DNA from: HdN1 sp964473645
GTDB taxonomy: Bacteria > Pseudomonadota > Gammaproteobacteria > Pseudomonadales > Ketobacteraceae
Assembly: GCA_964473645.1 (NCBI GenBank)
Contig: CAYYPW010000003.1
Location: 1 to 64,000, forward strand
Reading direction: 5' to 3'
Length of the DNA stretch: 64,000 bases
Below the pieces are notes generated by a model. The model did no database searches, was not told the DNA's origin, and worked only from the letters and a program-made list of their open reading frames with translations. Shown piece after piece: positions 54,868-62,698 of this stretch. The position numbers and the translations under genes were made by a program. Numbering within the stretch: the stretch's first letter is position 1; each line of letters begins with the position of its first letter.

Positions 54868-55584
54868 CTACAGTACCGCAGAGGAAAGCTTCTCTATGGT
54901 GCCGTCTTTGATCATGCCATCAATGGTTTGTTGCAATTTAGCCACATCGCCTTCCGGCATGCTGGCGCTACAGGCCAACGACCCGAGGCTTTTACGGAAC
55001 GTCATCACCTCTTTGGTTGCTTTTGTGTTGCCGTATTTTTGGGTGAAATACTTGGCCGACAATACATCGGTAGCCCAAATGCCCAAACGTTTGTTGGTGA
55101 GTTTCTCAACGTTTTGCTCCTGCACGTTGACTTCCTCCACCTTGAAACCCATGCGCTTGAGATATTCGGCATCACCACTGCCGCGCAATGCGCCAATCAT
55201 CTTCCCCTTGGCATCAGAGAGCGTGAGAAATTCGTCGGTAGCATCAGCGTGCATGAATAAACCCGAATGCGTAATCAAAATGGGGCTGACCCATTTGTAG
55301 AACGCCTCGGTATCCTGTGCGCGTTGTACGGGCAGTGCGCACGTGTTGGGCTTTTCGAGGGCATCGGTCATCGCCCGCGCCAACGGAACATTTTTAAAGA
55401 CATATTTGATGTTGGCGGTTTCAAAAAGTGTTTTGACAATGTTAATGGCAACACCCGTAGGAACCCCTTTCTCAGACATGCTGAACGGCGGATTATCGCT
55501 GTATTCCAGCGTATAGGTCGCCGATTCGGCGTAACAGGTTGCCGAGAGCAACAGACTACCAAGAATGCTTAATGCTGTTTTCAT
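54868..55584 (-). CDS. Periplasmic solute-binding protein, family 3 type
   Basis: 238 residues with signal peptide (MKTALSILGSLLLSATCYA). The layout matches SBP_bac_3 proteins: early YTLEYSDNPPFSMSEKG, then GVAINIVKTLFETANI, and a later AALRGSGDAEYLK-like hinge region (read IGALRGSGDAEYLKRMGF). Such proteins bind amino acids or other polar ligands, or act as sensory modules. ATG 55584 lies inside the end of the upstream binding-protein gene, a 29-base overlap in another frame. A longer in-frame extension to 55929 would antisense nothing but runs through that gene in the wrong frame and is rejected. No ABC permease is nearby. Confidence 0.82.
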   Translation of the reverse strand: MKTALSILGSLLLSATCYAESATYTLEYSDNPPFSMSEKGVPTGVAINIVKTLFETANIKYVFKNVPLARAMTDALEKPNTCALPVQRAQDTEAFYKWVSPILITHSGLFMHADATDEFLTLSDAKGKMIGALRGSGDAEYLKRMGFKVEEVNVQEQNVEKLTNKRLGIWATDVLSAKYFTQKYGNTKATKEVMTFRKSLGSLACSASMPEGDVAKLQQTIDGMIKDGTIEKLSSAVL

Positions 55585-57274
55585 AGCTTTGCGTCTCACC
55601 TTTGGGTTTTTCGTTTTCCAGTTTGGGGAAGGGTGCGCTACCCTTTGCATGCCAGAACTCAGGAGCCTGTTTGTCGTTGAGTTTGGGCGTACATTCCTTG
55701 CTGGCCATACCTTCTTTTGCGAGCTTCTCAAATACGGTTTCGGCTTGCCCTGCCATGTTGTCCAGTGCCTGCTGCACACCGACTTCGCCACGAATCGCAG
55801 CCCCGATATTCTTCCACCAGATGGGTGCAAGGTTCGGGTAGTCAGGCACGTTGGTACCGGTAGGCGTCCACAGTTTGCGGGCTGGGCTGCGATAGAATTC
55901 CACCAATCCACCGAGCTTGGGTGCTGCATCTGTCATCGCTTGTGAGTTGAGATCTGACTCGCGAATGGGCGTTAAACCCACCAGCGTTTTCTTCAGCGAG
56001 ACGGCTTTCGAAACGGCAAATTGTGCATACAGCCAGGCCGCTTTCATGTTTTCGGGTGGCGTTCCTTTGACAAAGGTCCACGAGCCGGCGTCTTGATATC
56101 CCAACTTCATGCCCGAGCGCCAATAGGCGCCATGAGGAGAGGGAGCCATCCGCCATTTGGGTGTACCATCGGCGTTAGTAACGGGCAGGTTAGGCTTGTT
56201 CATTGAGGCGGTGAACGCGGTGTACCAGAAAATCTGCTGCGCGATATTGCCCTTGGCGGGGTAACCACCTGCAGAACTGAAATCCAGTTGTTTGGCTTCT
56301 GGCGGTGCGTATTTGTTTAGCCAATCAATGAATTTATTCACTGAATACACTGCTGGCGCACCGTTCATGTCGCCGCCACGTGCAACCGTCGCTCCGGCCG
56401 GAACACAACCTTCTACGCGCACGCCCCAGTCATCCACGGGTTTGCCATTGGGCAACCCTGCGTCGCCTGCGCCTGCCATTGAAAACCAGGCATCTGAAAA
56501 GCGCCAACCCAGTGAAGGATCTTTTTTACCGTAATCCATGTGGCCGTACACGCGCACGCCATCGATTTCTTTCACCTGATTCGTAAAGAATTCGGCGATG
56601 TCTTCGTAGGCAGACCAATTGACCGGCACATCGAGTTTATAGCCGTAAAGTTCCTGAAATTTCTTTTGCAAATCGGGGCGATCAAACCAGTCTTTGCGAT
56701 ACCAGTACAGGTTTGCAAACTGTTGATCGGGTAACTGATACAGTTTGCCATCGGGGCCGGTGGTAAAACTTTTTCCAATAAAATCATCGATATCCAGCGA
56801 AGGCAAGGTGACGTCTTTACCTTCATTCGCCATATAGTCGGTGAGGTTAATAACGCTACCACTGCGGTAATGCCAGCCGATCAGATCGCTATCGTTGACA
56901 TAGGCGTCATAGAGGTGGATGCCTGTGCGGACCTGGGTTTCGATTTTCTTGACGACATCATCTTCGCCCGTCAGCTCGTGAACCAGCTTGATACCCGTTA
57001 ACTCGGAGAAGGCTTTGGCAATCACATCCGATTCATAGGTATGTGTGTCAATGGTTTCCGATACGACCAAAATTTTCATGCCTTTGAAGGGCTTCGCGGC
57101 CTCACGAAACCATTCAAGCTCTTTTCGTTGCTGATCGGCGTTGAGGGTGGATGGGCTGAATTCTTTCATCAGCTTATCCACCACCTGCGACGAGGCATCG
57201 TCCGCATACGTGGGATGGATGACTGCGGCGATGCTCAGGCTTAACAGAGCAGCGCCAATATTGACTATTTTCAT
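55556..57274 (-). CDS. Periplasmic solute-binding protein, family 1 (large sugar-type)
   Basis: 572 residues from ATG 57274 (AGGA upstream), with a signal peptide ending near HPTYA. It resembles large family 1 extracellular binding proteins of sugar ABC transporters: LVVSETIDTHTYESDVIAKA, ELTGIKLVHELTGEDDV, DAYVNDSDLIGWHYRSG and GWRFSDAWFSMAGAGDAG. Tryptophan-rich segments (YWYRKDWFDRP, WWKNIG) suit a carbohydrate or polyol site. No permease or ATPase gene accompanies it. It lies between a porin and the family 3 binding protein. Confidence 0.85.
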   Translation of the reverse strand: MKIVNIGAALLSLSIAAVIHPTYADDASSQVVDKLMKEFSPSTLNADQQRKELEWFREAAKPFKGMKILVVSETIDTHTYESDVIAKAFSELTGIKLVHELTGEDDVVKKIETQVRTGIHLYDAYVNDSDLIGWHYRSGSVINLTDYMANEGKDVTLPSLDIDDFIGKSFTTGPDGKLYQLPDQQFANLYWYRKDWFDRPDLQKKFQELYGYKLDVPVNWSAYEDIAEFFTNQVKEIDGVRVYGHMDYGKKDPSLGWRFSDAWFSMAGAGDAGLPNGKPVDDWGVRVEGCVPAGATVARGGDMNGAPAVYSVNKFIDWLNKYAPPEAKQLDFSSAGGYPAKGNIAQQIFWYTAFTASMNKPNLPVTNADGTPKWRMAPSPHGAYWRSGMKLGYQDAGSWTFVKGTPPENMKAAWLYAQFAVSKAVSLKKTLVGLTPIRESDLNSQAMTDAAPKLGGLVEFYRSPARKLWTPTGTNVPDYPNLAPIWWKNIGAAIRGEVGVQQALDNMAGQAETVFEKLAKEGMASKECTPKLNDKQAPEFWHAKGSAPFPKLENEKPKGETQSYENSIKHSW

Positions 57275-57355
57275 GGAGAATCCTAGGTTGCTCTTAATGT
57301 TCAAGAGGCAATGTTCACAAGGAACATAACAACATCGTTTACCCGTGGCTTATGT

Positions 57356-58648
57356 TTACCAGCTAAAGATGCTGCCAAACGCCAACAGGTGGTTGTCTTG
57401 TTCCTCATCGCCTGTGTATTCGGCCGTGGCCGCCGTCATTTCAGCTGTGAGTTTCAACCATTCGTTGAACTTATACACGCCAATAACGCTGGCACTGCTC
57501 TGCTCTTCAATATACGAATTGCCACTGAGCGCATCGGCACGAGTTTCATCAGCTTCGGATGCACCAGCAGAAAAGGTGAGGGTAGTGCGGTCACCCAAAA
57601 AGACATGCAGTTGCGTCATCCAGCCGGAATGATCACGTTCGGTGCCGTCCAGATCCAGAGCATTACCATCCAACATAACGACGGTGCCGAGGGCCTCGCC
57701 GTCATAGCCGGCCAGATCCACCTGTATCGCATTGTTTTTCCAGCTTACGCCATAACCTAGACCGGTGGCCGTTACATCGTCGCCTTCCAGTGCGCGATTC
57801 GCGGTGACGCCCGCAACGTCTGCATTAAAGGTAGCTTCTTGCCAAAGTCCGCTGGCGAATACCCGCAGATTGGAACCACCCAGGTCGAAATCCATGGTAG
57901 CTTCTGTTTCGAGACGGGGTGTTTTGGTGATGGAAGCACTTACATCGTCGGCGCCATTAATGATACTGGGATCGTACAAGCCGACAGCCCAATTGAAAGA
58001 CTTCGAGCTGGGGGTGCGATAAATGACGGCCGGGGCGAAGTTATCATACAAATAACCAAAACCGATGCGCCCTGCGGTGGTACCGTTGCCGCCAGTACCG
58101 GCAGCGCCAATCCCCGACCCAGATACATCAAGAACGATATGTTCGCGCTGATAGAGGCTGAGCGAGCGACCTACCTGAAATTGCCCCATGCCATCCGCTT
58201 CGACGGTAAAGAACACCTCCCTTACATCCAGATTGGTATTGCCGTTCTTCAGCCTGTCATTCTGAATGGAGGGATATAATCCAATGCGAGCCCCCATTTT
58301 ATAACGTCCACTCTGCGGTGCTCTTACGTTAAGACCAAGCGCCGAAGGGTTGAACCCGGTTCGCAGACGGAAAGCTTCGAGATCCTCTTCGAGCGCATCG
58401 CCGCTGAATACCACGCCGTCGGCATCGACTGTCGTCGGGTTGGCGTCACCGTTTATCCAGGTGGCGTAAGCATTTACCCGACCATCAAACGATACTCCCC
58501 ACTCACTGTCGGTGGAGAGGCGAATCCCGGGCATTTTACTTTGATCTGCAGCTTCAACCTGATTGGGTTGTACGATGTCACGAGCAATGAATAAAGATAA
58601 AATACCTACACCAAAGGCGACTTTTGAATCCATAAGTCTTTTTCTCAT
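57356..58648 (-). CDS. Outer-membrane porin
   Basis: About 430 residues with an N-terminal signal segment (FGVGILSLFIARDIV). The alternating beta-strand pattern is typical of a Gram-negative trimeric-type porin and the protein ends in AFGSIFSW, with the aromatic C-terminal residue needed for outer-membrane insertion. It carries FFTVEADGMGQFQVGRS and many acidic loops. ATG 58648 is likely; ATG 58633 is also possible. It leads the minus-strand run with the two binding proteins and the CheA-like sensor, suggesting ligand entry for a shared system. Confidence 0.85.
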   Translation of the reverse strand: MRKRLMDSKVAFGVGILSLFIARDIVQPNQVEAADQSKMPGIRLSTDSEWGVSFDGRVNAYATWINGDANPTTVDADGVVFSGDALEEDLEAFRLRTGFNPSALGLNVRAPQSGRYKMGARIGLYPSIQNDRLKNGNTNLDVREVFFTVEADGMGQFQVGRSLSLYQREHIVLDVSGSGIGAAGTGGNGTTAGRIGFGYLYDNFAPAVIYRTPSSKSFNWAVGLYDPSIINGADDVSASITKTPRLETEATMDFDLGGSNLRVFASGLWQEATFNADVAGVTANRALEGDDVTATGLGYGVSWKNNAIQVDLAGYDGEALGTVVMLDGNALDLDGTERDHSGWMTQLHVFLGDRTTLTFSAGASEADETRADALSGNSYIEEQSSASVIGVYKFNEWLKLTAEMTAATAEYTGDEEQDNHLLAFGSIFSW

Positions 58649-58937
58649 CAAATGTTTACAGTGGTAAAAGCTTCAATTGCTTGACTGCTTAACATGCGTT
58701 TGAAGAGTAATATTTTTGGCAGGAATTCGTAACAAACCGATTAAAAGCCTAGAAGAGCCTATGGGGAAAGCAAGAAACGTAAATTGATTACGATTTTATA
58801 ATTAAAATATAACTATAAATTGTAAGGGATTTTGCTGCATTGTCAGACAATAAGAAACGTTGCGCGACATGGATGGTGGATGCTGGCTGTTTTATGCCGG
58901 TTAATAGTAGCGTTATGGCGGATCTTAATGCACCGCG
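58649..58937. other. AT-rich region upstream of the porin gene
   Basis: No gene. A strongly AT-rich stretch (about 58790-58830, ATTTTATAATTAAAATATAA) lies 140-180 bases from the porin start and may contain its promoter or a nucleoid-protein site. Separates the porin from the GGDEF-EAL gene on the same strand. Confidence 0.4.
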
Positions 58938-61775
58938 TTAGGGGGAATTCGGCGGTGATTTCAATAATTTCCCTTCGCCAAGCAATTGCTCAAAGGCTTC
59001 CGCCGGCATAGGCTTGGCAAAATAATAGCCTTGGCCCAGATCACAGCGTACCCGCTTTAGAAACTGCCAGGCGGCTTCTGTTTCAATACCTTCCGCGACG
59101 ACACGCATCCCCAGGCTATGCACCATGCGAATGATGCCGCGCACCAGCGCTGCATTCTGCCCACTGCTACTGAGGTTGCGCACAAAACTCTTGTCGATTT
59201 TCACGACTTTGAACGGGAAAGTATGCAGATAGCTTAAAGCTGAGTAGCCCGTACCAAAATCATCGATACTAAGGCCGACACCCAGCTGATCGATGTCGAG
59301 CAACTCTTTGTAGGTGTCGACATTGGCATCCAGCACCGATCGTTCTGTTACTTCGACTTCAATGGAAGAGGGAGGAACGGCATACTCATGTAACAGTTCT
59401 TTCAGGCGGGCAATATAGTGATGCCCGCGTAGTTCTTTCGACGACACATTCACAGCGACATAGCCTGTGAAAACCTGTCTGTCCTGCCAGTCTTTCAATT
59501 GTTTGAAAACCGTGTCCAATACCCATTCGTCGATCTGTTTGATTAGCCCCGTGTCTTCTGCCAGCGATATGAACACGTCAGGTGACACGGTGCCAAGTGT
59601 TGCACTATTCCAGCGTGTCAATGCTTCCAGGCCCACTACATGGCCGCCACGCAGATCAAGTACCGGTTGATAGACGACTGATAACTCGTTTTTGGCGAGG
59701 GCGCCCCGTAGATGGGTTTCCAGTTGCAAGCGTTGTTGCGCTTCTTCGTTCAGGCTTGAAATGAAGTAGCTGGAGGTGTTTCTGCCGGCATGTTTGGATT
59801 GATACATAGCCGTATCGGCGTTTTGTATCAACGATTCAGGGTGCAACCCGTCGTCGGGGAACAAGCTTACCCCCATGCTGATCGTTACGTACACGGTTTC
59901 TCGTCCCAGATCAAACGGATGTGCCAGTGCTTGCATAATGCGCCGGATCACAGGTTCAGCCTGTTTGACGGAATCAATCGCTGGCAAAATAAACAGGAAT
60001 TCATCCCCCCCGAAGCGTGCAACGGTTTCACCTTCGCGCAGACATTTTTTCAATCGGTCAGCCACTTGCACCAACAGTTGATCGCCAGCGCCGTGCCCCA
60101 TTGAATCATTGATAAGCTTGAAGCGATCCAGATCGAAAAACAGTATGCCGACCTTGTGGCCACCGCGTTTGGCTTGTGCCAGCGCCAGTTTCAATCGATC
60201 CGCGGCCAGTGCGCGATTGGGCAGATGAGTCAGTGAGTCGTAATTGGCTTGAAACTGCAGTTGATCTTCGTATTGGCGACGCGTGCTGATATCTTCTAAC
60301 AGCACCAACAATCCAGAGGCGTCGTTATCATTGGCCCGAATGGGCGCAACGGTGACAGCATGCCAACGCGTGTCATTCGCCGAAGGGTTGATGGCCAATT
60401 CACCGCTCCAGGACGCTTTGTTGAAAATGGCGTCCATTAGCGGATGTGTCGGGTCGTTATGCAGTGCATCGCTGTGTATCGCCTGGTCAAGCGTCTTGCC
60501 GATAATGCTGGTGTCATGCGTATCCACCACATCCAGGAATTTGCGGTTGAAATACTCGATGAAACCATGTCGATCCGTAATGGCAAGGGCAACCGGGCTT
60601 TGGTCAACCGCCATTGAGAGTTTCCAAATGGTATTTTCGGCCTGCAGGGCTGTCGTTATGTCTGCGTGGGTGCCGATAAAACGGTAAGGTTTGCCTTGTT
60701 CGTCGAGCAAGGCAAAGCCACGGCTCAGTATCCAACGATAGTGTCCGTTTTTGTGACGCATTCTGAATCGGAGTCGATACTCGGGTGTTTTACCTTTCAG
60801 GTAGCTGTCGACCGCCAGTAATGCCAGATCTAAGTCTTCTTCATGCAGCAGCAGCTTCCAGGCTTCAGCATTCGGCGGCATTTCTTCTGGCGTGTAGCCA
60901 AGCATTTCGCTCCAGTGGGGCGAGTAGTAAACATAGCCGCTGAGCAAATCCCAATCCCATAACCCGTCACTGGCACCCTGCATGGCCAATTTAAAGCGTT
61001 CTTCACTGGCTTGCAGGGCATCCATGACCGATTGTTTTTCTTGCAGTTCCTGCTGTAGGGCTGTTCGCATCTGGTTGAGCTTGCTGACCAGATCATCGAT
61101 TTCATCACGATCGCGCCCGAAAGTGCGGGGACGCGGCAATTGAATGGGGGTAGGCAACGTAGCCAGTGTGAGGTTTTGTGCCTGTGATGCCAGCATATGC
61201 AGGCGTCGGGTCACGAAATAATGAAAGAAAATAAGCAGTAACGTGGACACTAAGAGTGTCTTTACACCCTGTGTGAAAAGCTCCACTCCCAGACGTTGCC
61301 ATAAGCGCGAGCGGGCGTGCTCAAGCGTGGCACTGACAATAAGCTCGCCCACGTCGACGTCTGTCTGGTCTTCATGGTATCGAAGCGCATATTTTTTAGT
61401 AATGCGGGCATCGCTTGGCGGTTCAATGCCTTGGCTGATGTTTTCTGTTCCGTTCAGCACCAGGGTTGCATGGCTGATGTCTGGCAGTTTGATCAGGCCC
61501 TCCAGTTGCAGCTGTATGAAGGGGCGATCATAGTGCCAGGCCGCAGCACCGAGAGAGTCGGAATAGCTTTCGCCAATCTCGTTTAATCGGCTTTGGATGC
61601 CATCAAGATCGCGTTTGTATTCGAAATAAAGCTGTATGGCAGAGATAGTGCAAGCCATGACCCCGCTGATTAACAGAACGCCCCATAGCAATTTTCGCCC
61701 GAGACGGTTTTGTTGCCAGGCGGCAACCGTCGGCGTGCGTCGTTTTTCCGTGGACAGCTCAGCGGGCATAGTCAC
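58938..61775 (-). CDS. Membrane PAS-GGDEF-EAL cyclic-di-GMP protein
   Basis: Up to 945 residues. A first transmembrane helix (about 30-50), a periplasmic sensor, a second helix (about 175-195), then two PAS domains (first with SDGLWDWDLLSGYVYYSPHW). The GGDEF motif is intact at 589-593 (ARFGGDEFLFIL). The preceding inhibitory I-site position reads REGE, not RxxD. The EAL domain has E717 in GLEALTRW, plus NVSSKELR, DDFGTGYSALSYL and VAEGIETEAAW, so both diguanylate cyclase and phosphodiesterase activity look possible. GTG 61775 or ATG 61769 may start translation. Confidence 0.92.
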   Translation of the reverse strand: MTMPAELSTEKRRTPTVAAWQQNRLGRKLLWGVLLISGVMACTISAIQLYFEYKRDLDGIQSRLNEIGESYSDSLGAAAWHYDRPFIQLQLEGLIKLPDISHATLVLNGTENISQGIEPPSDARITKKYALRYHEDQTDVDVGELIVSATLEHARSRLWQRLGVELFTQGVKTLLVSTLLLIFFHYFVTRRLHMLASQAQNLTLATLPTPIQLPRPRTFGRDRDEIDDLVSKLNQMRTALQQELQEKQSVMDALQASEERFKLAMQGASDGLWDWDLLSGYVYYSPHWSEMLGYTPEEMPPNAEAWKLLLHEEDLDLALLAVDSYLKGKTPEYRLRFRMRHKNGHYRWILSRGFALLDEQGKPYRFIGTHADITTALQAENTIWKLSMAVDQSPVALAITDRHGFIEYFNRKFLDVVDTHDTSIIGKTLDQAIHSDALHNDPTHPLMDAIFNKASWSGELAINPSANDTRWHAVTVAPIRANDNDASGLLVLLEDISTRRQYEDQLQFQANYDSLTHLPNRALAADRLKLALAQAKRGGHKVGILFFDLDRFKLINDSMGHGAGDQLLVQVADRLKKCLREGETVARFGGDEFLFILPAIDSVKQAEPVIRRIMQALAHPFDLGRETVYVTISMGVSLFPDDGLHPESLIQNADTAMYQSKHAGRNTSSYFISSLNEEAQQRLQLETHLRGALAKNELSVVYQPVLDLRGGHVVGLEALTRWNSATLGTVSPDVFISLAEDTGLIKQIDEWVLDTVFKQLKDWQDRQVFTGYVAVNVSSKELRGHHYIARLKELLHEYAVPPSSIEVEVTERSVLDANVDTYKELLDIDQLGVGLSIDDFGTGYSALSYLHTFPFKVVKIDKSFVRNLSSSGQNAALVRGIIRMVHSLGMRVVAEGIETEAAWQFLKRVRCDLGQGYYFAKPMPAEAFEQLLGEGKLLKSPPNSP

Positions 61776-61968
61776 TTTCTGTTGCTACTACGTCTTTGGC
61801 TTGGGCATGGCATTGACCGTCGAGTAAGACCGAATGCAAATCTGAAAATACCGGTTTCAACTCAGTGTAGCCGCTGCACCGATAAATGAGACCTTCCGTC
61901 AATCGCCCTTCGGGCAACAGGCCAGACAATGGATCAATAAAAACTATCGATATGAAACAATCAATCAA

Positions 61969-61998
61969 TTGGATGAATAGGGACACCGACCCTATTAT
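61969..61998 (+). promoter_or_regulatory. Probable ahpC promoter
   Basis: TTGGAT (61969-61974), an 18-base spacer and TATTAT (61993-61998) lie about 65 bases before the ahpC start. The spacer and -10 overlap a dyad AATAGGG-N7-CCCTATT (61977-61997). I see no clear four-part OxyR site, so a different control is possible. Confidence 0.5.
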
Positions 61999-62061
61999 GC
62001 TGTTGTGTTCACGAGTTAGCAGTACCCACCCACGCAGTTGAAACCCATCAAGGAGCTACAC

Positions 62062-62628
62062 ATGTCCAGTCTGATCAATACCCAGGTTCAGCCATTCAAA
62101 ACCCAAGCTTTTCACAACGGCAAGTTTATCGAAGTGACCGACGCCAGCTTGAAAGGCAAGTGGTCAGTGCTGATTTTCATGCCTGCCGCGTTCACCTTCA
62201 ACTGCCCGACTGAAGTAGAAGATGCTGCCGATAACTATGCAGAGTTCCAGAAAGCCGGCGCAGAAGTCTACATCGTAACGACCGATACGCATTTCTCGCA
62301 TAAGGTGTGGCATGAGACATCGCCTGCGGTAGGCAAGGCCAAATTCCCACTGGTAGGTGACCCGACACACACGCTGACCAATGCATTCGGCGTGCATATT
62401 CCTGAAGAAGGTCTGGCGCTGCGCGGTACGTTCATCATCAACCCTGAGGGCGTTATCAAGACCGCAGAAATTCACGACAACGCCATCGCCCGCGATGTGT
62501 CCGAGACTTTGCGCAAGCTGAAGGCGGCTCAATACGTGGCGAGCCATCCAGGGCAGGTGTGCCCGGCCAAGTGGAAAGAAGGCGCCAAGACGCTGGCTCC
62601 TTCTCTTGATCTGGTCGGCAAGATCTAA
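62062..62628 (+). CDS. ahpC: Alkyl hydroperoxide reductase subunit C (peroxiredoxin)
   Basis: 188-residue typical two-cysteine peroxiredoxin. The peroxidatic cysteine is C48 in AAFTFNCPTE and the resolving cysteine C167 in HPGQVCPAKW. The C-terminus APSLDLVGKI is the family's classic end. It reduces peroxides and is recycled by AhpF. ATG 62062 follows AAGGAG; an in-frame ATG at 62038 lies upstream of that site and is rejected. The usual FTFVCPTE motif has Asn for Val next to the cysteine. Confidence 0.97.
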   Translation: MSSLINTQVQPFKTQAFHNGKFIEVTDASLKGKWSVLIFMPAAFTFNCPTEVEDAADNYAEFQKAGAEVYIVTTDTHFSHKVWHETSPAVGKAKFPLVGDPTHTLTNAFGVHIPEEGLALRGTFIINPEGVIKTAEIHDNAIARDVSETLRKLKAAQYVASHPGQVCPAKWKEGAKTLAPSLDLVGKI

Positions 62629-62698
62629 TCCGGTCACGGATATTCTTTCAGGTACCCACAGTAGCCCTGCCTGACGGCGGGGCTCACAGGAGTCGAAC

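Noticed and set aside
55585..55929. N-terminal extension of the family 3 binding protein
   Set aside because: It would translate the upstream binding-protein gene in a wrong frame. The signal peptide begins at 55584.
61977..61997. OxyR binding site upstream of ahpC
   Set aside because: Only one ATAG/CTAT dyad with the wrong spacing is present; the four-part OxyR pattern is not seen.
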